Shown here one piece after another: positions 48,101-59,225 of a stretch of DNA of 64,000 bases. Under the pieces are notes generated by a model that was given only the letters and a program-made list of their open reading frames with translations, searched no databases and was not told the origin of the DNA. A program made the position numbers and the translations under genes. Numbering within the stretch: position 1 is the first letter of the stretch; each line of letters begins with the position of its first letter. The DNA comes from Bradysia coprophila (lineage: Eukaryota > Arthropoda > Insecta > Diptera > Sciaridae): positions 11,812,001-11,876,000 of the forward strand of contig NW_023503493.1 in assembly GCF_014529535.1 (NCBI RefSeq). Reading direction: 5' to 3'.

Positions 48101-51100
48101 TTTCACGATAAATTAAGTTAGACTTGTTAAGCTGTGAAGAAGAAGACTGAAATCAATCTCTTTTAAAAACCTGTAAAGTTGCAAAATAACAACTCACAAT
48201 CTGATACTTCTTCCTCATTTCCTCTTCCTATATTATGACCTAATATAATCCAAACAAACAAACTCTGCGTAACAGACACACCAACCGCAATTTTGTACAA
48301 TAAATTCGACGAAAAATCAATTCGTAAACAAACATTTGATCGGAATGTGTATTATATAATCAGAGCTTTGCGTATCACTACTAGACACAAAGACAAATCA
48401 TAAAACAGCTTGAAAACTTGTTCCAATTCGAATAGGATTTGCGTGTGTACATAAACGAGAATCGTGTTTCATTCAACAGTTCTAACTGATATAGCATTGA
48501 CTACAGAAATTTATAATGTTATCTAATGTCTGTCTATATACAAACGAAACGAAACATTAAGAAAATAAAATAAAAATGTTGGAGGCCACATGACCCAAAA
48601 CGTTACTTTTGATGATAAAAATTCACAAAAAAAGACTGCACGACGAAGGAATGTGCTTTTAAGTTGCGTATCACTGGAGTAGATACAATTTACAACCGGT
48701 CTTCCATCCATTATGTACCAAGCAAGAATTATTGGCACGTTTTAAAATCCATTACCGTTTCCCGTTTCCAATTAATTATTGAAAATGAAACGAAAGTGGA
48801 ACGATGAGAATCGTACCCAATTATGACGAGTATATTTTTACAAAACATTTTCGGGCTGTTCACCTCATCAATATTAAAATAAGAAATTTGATGACAGAGG
48901 TAGAAAAAGGAATGGCGGCTAAACGTAAATTTTGCTGCAATTAAACCCTTTTTTGTCTCCAGTTTTTAAATGGTAAATTTTGCGTAAATGAAATTGACAA
49001 CCCGAGTCAGGCCCGAGCGCACATCTAGTGCGTAGAACAAAATTTTAGGAACAGAAGCGAAATTTTAATTTTTCCAGACGAATTTTTAGTCTCTGCAAGT
49101 ACTTAATAGGTATTTATGCCACCGAGTGACCATATCTGTTCCTCATATTAGCATGGAAATGTTTCACAAAAATTGTGAAAATTATTGCAGCCACACATCG
49201 TATGATCAAAATTCCAGGCTAGACACGAGATTTCAGGTACAGGAGTTTTTATAAACGTCACTTTTACGCACTAGTGTAGATTGCCACTCGAGGCATCAGG
49301 CAAGTATTTATTACCGAGTTGCATACAACTTTCTCAACAAAGGCAACGAAAGCTTTACTTTTCGTCATAGAGTTGAGAATTTTCCGTTGTTGAAGAAAAT
49401 ATAGTGTGCACCCCTTTTTTTTAGTACACGCCCTACCTTAGGACTAATACTAAAAAACAGACTAATTCAACACGGTATATAATATATCTACAATCAATTG
49501 AAGTGCGTAAATAGTTGCGCACTAGTGCGTAAAAGAGAAGTTCACAAAAATGAGAATCCCACACCCAAAAAAATGAGATATTGGATTTAATGTACATCCG
49601 CCCAATTTTAACGAGTAACTCGTAGAAAGTACGTTTTAAATGTACAATTTACGGATGAGTAAACCATTGGTCTTATTGTGTTTTTGGGAGTTTTATCCGT
49701 ACATCGGTGTACACTTGATCCGTACTTATCAGGTGACAGTTGTGATTTCTATATTTGACACGTGAGACGCCTACGACACTGTATAGAGTGTTATGATGAA
49801 AGGGAAGAATATATTTTGACAAGTACCCCAAGGCAAGTTAAAAAAAAACTGTTCTTCTGTCCTCTCGCTCTCAACGTACCACTCTGAGTCTGGCATGTAA
49901 GAGGTGCTGGGTTCAGATCCAGTGCAAACTTTTTACTTTTTTTTCCTTATTTTCTCGTCGAAAACCATAAAAGCAGATGATGTGATATGATTGTATCATT
50001 ACGAATCATCAATTAAGTTGCATTTATTCTTGCCTGTCTGACATTTACTGTACGTTTTAAATGTACATAGTGTACGGATAAGTAAACCATTGGTCTTATC
50101 GTGTTTTTGGGCGATTGAAACGTATAACTTTATTTTGGGTGCAATCTGGTTCTAAACTTAATACGTCAACTTTATTACATCCCAAATTTTCCTCGTTTGT
50201 CTGTCCTTGAAAGTCTTCAACAACAAAAATTTTAAACATTCAAAGAATCCACTTCAATTACAACAATTTATCATACTTTATCGTTCGGAACTATACACTC
50301 GAGCAACAGAACAAAAACAAATTGACGATTCATTCATAGCTACAACCATATCACCCATAGCAAAGCGACAACACTCCATATGACATTAGGATAAACAACA
50401 CAAATACATTTGCTCACTTACAGCGTTTGCCTTCGAATTCGACACGAGAAACGACTATACCGAAACAAAATGTTGTTGCCACTATACTGACGCAACAGTT
50501 TAATTAAATCAATTGTTGTACACTTGATCAAACCCGTATCTGCTTGTGATACTAATCAATAAGTTATTAGTCGCACACAGTATCCAAAGCGTTTTGTGTT
50601 AAACAATCAACAATTACAGTATAACGTGTTGGTACGAGACGTCAAACATTTTAAATTCGTTATCATTATTGTGAAATATGTGTAATGACCAACGTTTTAC
50701 GATCCAACACAACCACTGACGTGGTCAAATAGAAATTCAAATTTCAGTTTTTCTCTGCCATAGTGACGAGTATATACATTTCCGTTAAATGGAAGATTAG
50801 ATACGCCAGAAACACATTAACTGTCACGATACGCAAGTTTATGAGTGTACATAACACCAAAATTGAATGGCCAGAGATGGTTTAACGTTTCGTTCGACCG
50901 AAATTCATCGCATTGCAATTCTGAACCAATTTGTACGATCGTTGAACTTATTCCAAAAAAAATATTTTTTTTTTCATTGAAAGCGTATAAAAGACACGTG
51001 TCCCCTTCAATAGCATTGACGATGCGCAAAACGATTCAACTAAATAAACTTACGGATACGTTCAATTAAAGCACCAACGTTCGATTCAGAAACAGAAAGA

Positions 51101-54100
51101 AAATCCCCGATTTATTTTTGTGTTTGCAAAATAACTCTTCGAAAAAGACAAAGCGATGAATCGTTAATCGACTCTACGCTACCGCTTGCGTAGTAACTAT
51201 ACTATGTATGAGAGATGGTGACTTAGCTAAGGTATTTTTAGTATCAAAAGAATGTAGAGAAACATTTAATTCAGCCAGACATCACCTCATTATTCGTCGC
51301 GTATAATGTATACGTTATAATTACATTAGTTTGTTGACTGTATAATGTGATCTTTCTTGTAATGGACCCGACACACAGGCACACATTTTAAAATGTTTAA
51401 TATGTGGATATCGTTCGGTATATCAGTGTCAGAGGTCATTATTCATTTGTGTAATGTGGCATTGGACATCGTAACCTTGACAATAATACGCTCGAAGAAA
51501 ATAGACCTAATGAGCGTACGCGATAGACTTTCGCAATAAATTTCATAATTACTTCAACAGCACCTTGAATATGAAGACGTTAGATTGATGAATTTGCGTT
51601 AAAAATGATAATGTCGTGATAACGAGAGACAGCAATTTAGCTTTCGTTAGTGTGAGTTATTTGCTCGCATAATTAGATTTGATAACATAACTGTCGTGGA
51701 GTGAAGTCGTTAATGTAAAAGATGGATTCTTCGTTCAGGTTATAAATTAAAATAAATTTATTATTCACGTAACAGTGGCGCGTTTATTACGCAAGCAGTT
51801 TAATCTCTACAATCAATTTTTTATTAATTTCTTATCCGTTAATCGGTAAGATTGCATCAATCAACTGAAAATTATTTAAAAATGTTAAAAGACGCAAAAC
51901 TGTGACGCATTGAAAATGTTTTGTTATTTATTTTCCGAGCGGTAGTGAAGTATCACATTACTCGACGCTTCTAATTCTAAGGAATCGCTTACAGGGCTTG
52001 CTATTTATTCTTGAATTTTTTTAAAATTCCTAAAATTTCTTCAAAGTTTCTAAAAACTCTTAAAAATTTCTTGAAAGTTCTTTTCAAAAAAATCTAGAAA
52101 TTCTAAAGAAAAAACCCTTAATGGCTTAACTAACCTTTCCTCACTTTTCCTTATTTAAATATTTGAATAATGAAGAATAGGGGATCTGAATGGAAGCTGA
52201 GAATATTGAAACGTAAGAATAGTACCCAATTAACCAAATTCTTCCTTTCCGAAAATTCGGAAACGAACAATAGCGACATCTATTGTTCGTTTTCCGAAGG
52301 AATTCGAATTTTCGGAAAGGAAGAATTTGGTTAATTGGGGTAAAGTCCTACAGACCTTTTCAATAAAAACAATGCTTCATTTGTCGTCAATATCTTCAAT
52401 TTGACGCAAATTATGTCCTTTATTATAACGCCAACTGACTGAATTATAGACTAGGCCTAGGCCCAGATGCTCATAAAGATATGACAAGAACAACCTTTTT
52501 CGTATGAGATAGTGAACCCAAGCGTGGTGCCTAATAAATAGGGATTTGACATACACGTTGGCTATCCGTCCACCTCGATTTTCTAAGCTGACGTGTAGAT
52601 GTAGATTTCATTATTGTGACTTTAAGCTATCCCTATTATATTAGACCTACTAAATCTGACCATTGAGAATCTTTGGTTTAGAGTTATTAAGTCGTTAAAT
52701 ATTTCGAATAAAATTTTGCAAGAGCATTTTGTCCCAGAATGTTAATTCAAAGACCGTTTTGTACCTACAATAGCATCGCAGTAGCATGCTCTCAGTATTG
52801 AAAAAAAAAATGTTTCAATGGACTTTGGCCTGTTCCAAAGTACATACATCGTGCACAGCAACAGTAATGATTCACTCAACTAATTTTATGTTTAAACAGT
52901 ATTTCAATGTGTTAGACTCTAAGCCTAAGGTCATGTTTTATGGAGGGTAGATATTATCTACTAGTTAGGTAGTTGGTATGCAAAACAGTTTAGTTAAATG
53001 CAATGTGAAGACTAAATTCTTTATGAGCATTCCTACATAGTTACGCATGGGCTGGGCACATCATATTTAATAAGGAACACATTGCTTCGCTCTCCTCAAT
53101 TATAATAATTATAATTATAATTATGCAGCATTTTGACTGCATAAAAACAGAATGCAGCACTTCATTGTCAATGCCATCAATGAGTGTAGTAGAAATCAAA
53201 CGAATTCTATCCTGAACATATTGAACATGATATGACAACGATTTGCTGTAGTTGTGGGGCTATGTCCAACACTGACACAAAAGAGTTGAAAACTTACCGG
53301 TTGCTGGTAACTTTGTTTTCAGGTATAATAGCTACCACATCTGTAGCTGCAGCTCTTCATACGAAAGGTACAGGTAGCATATACTACCTGGAGACAAAGT
53401 TACCTGTAACAGGTAAAATTTGCAACTCTTTTTTGTCAGTGAAATTCACAGAACCACTTTTACATGTTACATACATCGAAAACGTATTCTTGATATTTCA
53501 ATCACTACTTTCGACACCCTTAGCATGTGAGTAAATCCCATTACATAACTCAGGATCAAAAGGAAAAGTCTTGTTTTTGTGTGCTTATTGAACTCACCTT
53601 CGCCTCGCATCAAGAAAATTTACAAGAATGCTCAATTTTTCGTCTTTTTATCCCTATTTGGACTAAGGACTATTGAGACTTCGAAGAGGAAAAGACAATC
53701 ATTCAGTTAATGTCACCCGAACATATATAGCTAAGTCGAGGTCTAAGTTCGCCGCAGCTTGTTGGTCCACCAATACAAAGACTGCATGAGTGGATCAGCT
53801 GGTAAGTATAAAAATTTGGTTGACATTGACTGTAAAATTACTTGAACAAAAAGTTAAATTTTTTTATCGAAAACTAGTTCGGCAGTATGTAAATGCGCGA
53901 CAGGACTGGGTGCACAAATCTCTCTGGACTCAATTTACTAATCCTTATTCTTGGCAGTACGTAACTTCAATCTTAAATCAGCAGAACTTAAATTTGATAA
54001 CAGCTACTGACAATGAGACGATCAGCGATTAATTTGGCGATGAAAGCAAACAATAATAAACAGACGAGACACTTTTGTACAAAAATAAAATCGAAATATT

Positions 54101-54677
54101 TGACGTATAATGAACCATACATAAGAAACAAGCAAACGAAAAATATCAAAATGTGCAACAATCAGCAAAATAAATTACAACTCAACGATACAGACAAAGG
54201 CATGCATTTCAAACTGAATAAACAAACACGTAAATTGCAAAATTAAATTGATGAACTGAACTGATTTGATAAAAATATATAAAAAGACGCGACCAATAAT
54301 GCAATTGGACGGGAAAAAGTGTCTCTTATCGACGAGACACACCGAAATTGACGTTCGGAAATAAAAAATCAATTCAATTCAATTCAAGCAACAACAACAA
54401 CATGATTGGGTTAATAGAATGTTAGTACCAATTCCGTTTTATTTCCGGTCGTTTTCTGGCCCCGCTTACGACACTCAACTTTCAACTGATCTTTGGTCAA
54501 CGACGACAGATAATTGTTACGATCCAATTGCTGCTGTTGCTTACTCAATCCAGAACCATTTTGCTTCAATGCTGTTGCCGACACGGGCAAATTATTATTG
54601 GCAATCAACGCAGCTGGTTTGATTACGTGCGATGAGGATGAATTACTTCCATGGCGTACACGACGTTTGAGTGGCAT
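45133..54677 (-). CDS. Tango5: Vacuole membrane protein 1 (VMP1/Tango5) with N-terminal SAP domain
   Basis: Minus-strand exons: 54429-54677, 46351-46616, 45998-46279, 45630-45939, 45133-45567; all junctions keep phase, giving 513 aa versus 406 for human VMP1. Exons 2-5 encode the typical protein: [91 protein letters not shown]1 is a multi-pass ER protein of the VTT/DedA superfamily, a lipid scramblase needed for autophagosome and lipoprotein formation. Exon 1 starts at an ATG after an in-frame stop and encodes a basic, Ser/Gln-rich stretch. A SAP motif ([20 protein letters not shown], then KTELLQRL) is completed exactly across the 7.8-kb intron. An ATG at 46595 could yield a SAP-less form. 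The core call is certain; the first exon is strongly supported by phase and motif. Confidence 0.92.
47117..47170. repeat. Dispersed repeat copy (also at about 60675-60710)
   Basis: TTGTTTTACGACTTTTATTT followed by TTGAGCCCTAGAA here is nearly the complement of TTCTAGGGCTCAAAAATAAA followed by ATGCGTAAAACAAG at about 60675-60710. A second shared block, GGCTCTC(A/G)GTCTAAA, is present at about 47655 and 60945. The two loci thus carry pieces of one dispersed repeat family. Confidence 0.5.
47685..47777 (+). CDS. Possible small first exon (31 codons)
   Basis: ATG followed by 31 open codons and a GTAAGA donor. The peptide has one hydrophobic segment ([13 protein letters not shown]), compatible with a signal anchor. 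No second exon could be assigned: the nearest acceptor (CTTGTAG at about 47800) would give an implausibly short intron. It lies antisense within VMP1 intron 1 and may be chance or part of the repeat that borders it. Confidence 0.15.
49245..49558. mobile_element. Inverted-repeat element of the CACTAGTGCGTAAA family
   Basis: The left end reads TTATAAACGTCACTTTTACG then CACTAGTG; the right end is the inverse, CACTAGTGCGTAAAAGAGAA then GTTCACAAAAATGAGAATCC. A related single end occurs at 28262-28300 (CACTAGTGCGTAAATTGACG then TTTGTAAAAAATGGGGATC), showing an interspersed family. The interior is non-coding. Confidence 0.55.
49562..50141. mobile_element. TIR element with internal direct repeats and a tRNA-like segment
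   Basis: The ends CACCCAAAA and TTTTGGGTG are inverted. Two direct copies of about 65 bases (about 49627-49690 and 50050-50112) share TACGTTTTAAATGTACA and GTAAACCATTGGTCTTAT. Between them lies a tRNA-like segment (see separate entry). The element is 580 bp with no protein frame. Confidence 0.5.
49860..49936 (+). repeat. tRNA-derived (SINE-like) segment
   Basis: The segment contains GCTGGGTTCAGATCCAG, which matches an RNA polymerase III B box (GGTTCGAATCC type) inside a paired T-arm (CTGG...CCAG), preceded by GTCTGGCATGTAAGAGG, reminiscent of an anticodon arm. A T-rich run follows (TTTTTACTTTTTT). The 5' half does not fold cleanly, so this is a tRNA relic or SINE head rather than a functional tRNA. 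Confidence 0.4.
52225..52340. mobile_element. Palindromic MITE with TA target duplication
   Basis: CCCAATTAACCAAATTCTTC at the left and GAAGAATTTGGTTAATTGGG at the right are exact complements. The match continues through CTTTCCGAAAATTCG and ACGAACAATAG to a short loop at about 52280. TA flanks both ends (52223-52224 and 52341-52342), as for Tc1/mariner-type insertions. The right inner arm holds a small GGAATTCG insertion. Confidence 0.8.
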
Positions 54678-55927
54678 AATATTATTGACTTTGGCGTTTG
54701 GCTTTTAATTACTTGGTCTGAAGTCCACTGGGCTGTTTTTTTCGGTTGTTGTGTCGCTTTTGTTAATTTTTTAATTTTGTTAGTATCGCTAAACGAATTG
54801 CTTGGACGACGAGTGGGACTCCGGAAAGAAATTGTGATGGGATCGATCGATGAACTGAATTAGTTGGAAATGTTAAATTTAATTGTTAGTAATGACCGTA
54901 CACCGTAGGCTTTATTTGGTATGATAAATTCGGTTTTGTTGTGCTTTTTATTGATTTGTCATGGATTGTCTTTTTTTATGGTATAATATGACGATGCGCA
55001 CATCCATATTTATAAAAAGTAAAACAAAATACACCGAAAAACATGGAAAAAATATACCGGAACCATAAAAATGTAGCGTTTCAAGCGTCCCGTTCTATGA
55101 ATGAAGTTTTGTTTTTCAATTGAGAGAGAAAAAGACGCCGCAATTATTCATCGAATTAAAGAGGAATTAGAATGACGTTTTGATGTAGTTAAATTGTGGG
55201 GAATTGTGGCAATTCGGCGAAAAAATTTAAATAAAAAATGCAGAAAAATCAATCAAATTGCCGACAATTCAAAGCCACAATAATCGCCTTGAATTGAAAA
55301 ACCAATCATCTAATCGGCGTATTTTTATCGATTTTTTTTTCTTCTCCTCTCTCAAATGAAATATTCAATCGGAAGTGAACCCTGCCACCAAATAATTAGA
55401 ATGAATTGTTAAATATACAAATAAAATTGTTTCAACAAAATAATGCTTTACGAACAAGGTTCTCCCCATTGTCACCGAAACAGTGAATTACATTTCATTG
55501 AAGAAACAAGTCCACACACAAAATGCAATTTCATTATCAAAATCTGTCAGTGTTCATGAGTAAGTATTATAAACAGGTTTTTCGTTCAATTTAAAATAGC
55601 GCACACACACTCACCTATGAATGACTGGCCAGACTACACATCACCTGATTGTGTTATTCGCAAAAAATTTACGGTATTCCCTTTTCGACGAAATGTTCAA
55701 TTCCAGTTGATCAATTAATTTCGCCGACAAAATCGCGGATCAGGACACTGAATAGTTCTTCACAGTTCAGAATTAATTCAAACACTAAAACCTCGGCTGA
55801 TCAGATTTCATTAATATTGACAACAAGCACAAGATTTAATTGCACAATCAACCGAAAGCACAGCCGCTCGATTTATTAATATTGTCTCTGAATGTGTGTA
55901 GAAAAAAATAATTCGCGAAAATTGTCT

Positions 55928-56480
55928 GATCCGTTCCAGAAAAAAGCAAGTTCACTCACACTTCTTAAAAGTTTTGAATCAAAGAAAAAAAATTCAATTG
56001 AAATAAAACCGAGAAAAGAAAATCACTACACAAGCGAAGCACAACTAAATTTACCACTGAATTTTTGCGGACTAACTTTATTGTGTTGCTACAATTCTTT
56101 TTTCTAACAAATACCAGAGAGATAATTAACAGGTACTTATCATTTCACATATAAATTAATAGATTTTCCCGGTGTAAATGGTTTAAATGAACGAAATAGA
56201 CTGAGAGATTGAAGGAAAAAAATTTTTGTTACAAATTATTGGAATTCATTTGAATACACACTGTGCAAACGTTGCTTCGCATTCTCTTTTTGAAGAGGAG
56301 TGACAGATAACAATTTCATTTCAGTGGAGACCGTGGTGTAGACTTATTTTAGGCGCGCTTTTTTGGATTTAATTTTTTTTCTGAAATTCTTTCCATTAAT
56401 CCATTAACTATTTTGGTTCATACGTGTGCTCGACGAGTTTTCTTATTATTATTTGGTTCCACAATTTTTCATGTATTTTG
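55928..56480. repeat. Left copy of a local direct duplication
   Basis: From AAGCAAGTTCACTCACAC through ACTAACTTTATTGTGTTGC and AATAGATTTTCCCGGTGTAA to GGCGCGCTTTTTTGGATTTA and TTTTGGTTCATACGTG this segment is closely matched at 57608-58095. Differences are mainly small indels in A/T runs. One larger difference is an extra 50-60 bases here around 56255-56315 (including TGCAAACGTTGCTTCGC). Confidence 0.85.
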
Positions 56481-56876
56481 GTTCAGGAAGGTGCGGGAAT
56501 TCAAAAGAAAAAGATATTAAAAATTAAATTGATTTCAATGTATTAAGAATGAAATTGCCAAGGCATCGAACAACTGAGATTGAAGCCACATCCGATCCGA
56601 ACGATCGATGGCTCTATAGAATCGTTAGTCTCCCCTGACAAATTTGTGGAACAACTTTTTTCTTGTTGTCTTTTTATTTTTGGCAGCAGAGTTGAAAAAG
56701 TTTGCTGTGTCATTACTGTGTCGTATGTTGAAAAAAAATTATTTGTGAACTTAAAATTGAATTATCTGGCCAATAAACAGACGATTTATTTGGAAGTGTG
56801 CAGGTTTGTTGTGCTTAGAAAGACGGTGCGATACATACCCAAAAAGGGTCGAAAGGTCCGTGTGTGGAAGCGCTAG

Positions 56877-57000
56877 ACTTCGAAATACAGTGTGCGGTTA
56901 TCGGCTCCGGACATCAGCGATCGTTTGACTTTGGATAGTAGAGAGCAGTCCACCAGGAGAACAACGATACTACGGAAGCCGTTGGCCGTCGCTGTCCAAG
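56877..57000. pseudogene. Coding-like fragment open on both strands, origin unknown
   Basis: A patch less AT-rich than its surroundings. On the plus strand, after a GCGCTAG acceptor-like site, it reads YSVRLSAPDISDRLTLDSRE and on, to an AAGG|GTGTGA donor-like site. On the minus strand it reads FRSIVVLLVDCSLLSKVKRS, then GADNRTLYFEV and a stop. I recognise neither. It looks like an exon or exon relic, possibly brought in by the duplication or by the neighbouring inverted repeat. Confidence 0.3.
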
Positions 57001-57169
57001 GGTGTGACAAGAAATAGAGAAAATTTAGCTAATTATAGCCGATTTTTTGGTTTTTGTTGATTTAGCTTTAAATGAAGAAACCGAAGTACTTTCATCAGAG
57101 AAAAGACAAAGCAGGAGAAGACAAACAGACATTTTGAGCTGAATCGCTCGGATACTTCTATTCATCTGG

Positions 57170-57415
57170 TAAGTGGTCTATTAACAGTCTTAAGTTAACG
57201 CTTGATGAAAATTGCGCAAGACCAATAAACACTTGATGGTAAGCTGCAGAGATCACTTAACACTTGATGGTAATTGCTTAAGACGATTTAAAACTTGAAG
57301 TGTTAAATGGTCTCTGCAACTTACCATCAAGTGTTTATTGGTCTTAAGCAATTTTCTTCAAGTGTTAAGTCGTCTAGGCCACCTATCATCAGGTGTAAGT
57401 TCGTCTGATGCAACT
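57170..57415. repeat. Compound inverted repeat (fold-back element)
   Basis: AAGACCAATAAACACTTGAT then GGTAAGCTGCAGAGATCACT on the left (from about 57218) is the complement of AGTGTTAAATGGTCTCTGCA then TTACCATCAAGTGTTTATTG on the right (to about 57344). Outer motifs (CTTGATG.AAATTGC / GCAATTTTCTTCAAG) extend the pairing. It resembles a palindromic MITE. Confidence 0.7.
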
Positions 57416-57420
57416 AGAAT

Positions 57421-57608
57421 CTAGTGATCTAATCTGATTTCAAAAGCATTTAGGACGCCACTGTAACCGGCCACAGCATCCGTAACTAACGGTACAAACC
57501 AATCGTCAACGCAAAGATCACCTTCTGCATGATAAATCTGATCGGCTCGCTGCAACGTTTTGTTCACATTTCGCACAAGCGATGGCACCGAATTAGTCGG
57601 ATCTGTTC
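57421..57608 (-). pseudogene. Orphan coding-like exon, unknown protein
   Basis: After a CTTTTCTCAG acceptor, the minus strand reads GTDPTNSVPSLVRNVNKTLQ, then ADQIYHAEGDLCVDDWF and VPLVTDAVAGYSGVLNAFEI before a stop. The composition is that of a conserved globular or membrane-proximal domain and far from random, but I cannot name it. No donor site precedes the stop, and the inverted repeat begins immediately after. It is most likely a truncated exon copy, or the last exon of a gene whose other exons I could not find. Confidence 0.4.
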
Positions 57609-58095
57609 CTGAGAAAAGCAAGTTCACTCACTCTTCCCAAAAGTTTTGAATCAAAAAAAAATTCAATTGAAATAAAACCGAGAAAAGAAAATTACTACAA
57701 CAAGCGAAGCACAACTAAATTTACCACTGAATTTTTGCGGACTAACTTTATTGTGTTGCTACAATTCTTTTTTTCTAACAAATACCAGAGAGATAATTAA
57801 CAGGTACTTATCATTTCACATATAAATTAATAGATTTTCCCGGTGTAAATGGTTTAAATTTTAATGAACGAAATAGACTGAGAGATTGAAGAAAAAAAAA
57901 TGTTACAAATTATTGAAATTCATTTGAATAACACACAGATAACACTTTCATTTCAGTGGAGTCCGCAGTGAAGACTTATTTTAGGCGCGCTTTTTTGGAT
58001 TTAATTTTTTTTTTCTGAAATTCTTTCCATTATTTTGGTTCATACGTGCTCCATATACTCTGTTCGTCAAGTTTTCTTATTATTATTTTGGTCCA
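57608..58095. repeat. Right copy of the local direct duplication
   Basis: This is the partner of 55928-56480 and lies in the same orientation, about 1.1 kb away. It begins exactly where the orphan exon 57421-57608 meets its acceptor-like site, so one duplication edge coincides with that exon boundary. High similarity over about 490 bases indicates a recent event. Confidence 0.85.
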
Positions 58096-59225
58096 GTTAC
58101 ACTCCATAAACACTGTTCGACAAAATTTTGGAACCAGCCTTCGAACACCTGTCATCCCAAATTTTAAGAACCAACCTAGTTAGTGGAGTTGATAAGGACC
58201 AAAAAAGGGCCGAACGTTTACATTTTGGGTAGAGACGATCTGATGTCTGGAGGTTGTTATGTATGTGAAATAAAAAATTTCTGTGGAGGGAGCCAAAAAT
58301 TTCCACCCCTCTTACCCTTCAAAGTTGATTTGCAGAGGTCCTTTCTGTGATTTTTAGAGACGCGACCATTAACCGTGCAATATCGATATGGGGCTCAAAT
58401 GAAAAGTAAAACATCCAAGTTTTTTTTAGTGAGAAAAAAAATTGGTAAAATTCCGTTTTAAATATTTTAAATAAAATCCGTTTTACCAGTAGTTTTTCCG
58501 GGTTAACGGGAATTCTCTCGGAAATTTGCGTGAAAATTAAAGTTTAATGTGAAATAACTTTAGAAATATAATTCTTAGAACTATTTGATGTTCAAGTCAA
58601 ATGTTCTCTATTCTATTCCGCACAACGTTTCTGAACAAAGCATAATTTTTTATCCAACAGAGGTGGAGTCAGGGTCGATTTTCCGACATCACGTCAAGCG
58701 GCGATTTTTTTATTCTTCGATTTTTAGATACGCGACAACAAATCGTACAACCACGACATTAGGCTCAATAGGTGTTTCAGTAGCTTTTCCTGGTTTTCTA
58801 GAATTTTCTATAAAGATTTGAATAAAAATTATTGGTTTATTTCAATTAACTTTCAAAATATATCTGACATACAACTGTCTTATGTTAAGCGGACTGTTCC
58901 TCATTAATTTCTGGTAACGTGCCGAAGTTCCGAAGACCAGTTAATTTTGACTTGCATTTTTACAAAAAAAAAGCCATATCCCCCAAGGCAAGTTAAAATA
59001 ACTGGTCCAAATTATATTTCCTGCTCTACAGTCTATATAGGTTTTAGATTTCAATTTCTGATGAGCATTCTCCTTGTCCTTTCAAATGTTCCCACTAACT
59101 TAACTCTCCAACAAATTGTACGACATTCAAACGTCAGTTTGTGCGGTCAGAGAGTTATTGTTTACACGTCACTTTCGACTTGGGTTTTCAATGTTTTTTT
59201 GCTTTTAACTGATTAGTTATTAATT

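Larger units (their letters stand above)
46617..54428 (-). other. VMP1 intron 1 (7.8 kb) with several inserted repeats
   Basis: Donor GTACTA at the right end and acceptor TTTTCAG at the left end, on the minus strand. Within it lie repeat elements at about 49245-49560, 49562-50141 and 52225-52340, and a short plus-strand exon-like frame at 47685-47777. Other open frames (50845-51069, 53232-53534, 53790-54032, 54013-54246) have no motif I recognise. Confidence 0.7.
54678..59225. other. Intergenic region between VMP1 and kish with duplication and fragments
   Basis: Presumably includes VMP1 promoter and 5' UTR on the minus strand. It contains a direct duplication (55928-56480 and 57608-58095), an inverted repeat at about 57170-57415, and coding-like orphan segments at 56877-57000 and 57421-57608; each is described separately. 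The rest has no recognisable gene. Confidence 0.5.

Noticed and set aside
49860..49936. Functional tRNA gene
   Set aside because: Only the T-arm and a loose anticodon-arm-like part are visible; the acceptor and D arms do not pair, and it is inside a repeat element.
54013..54246. Plus-strand Lys/Asn/Gln-rich frame
   Set aside because: Low-complexity product typical of A-rich DNA, just beside the VMP1 first exon.
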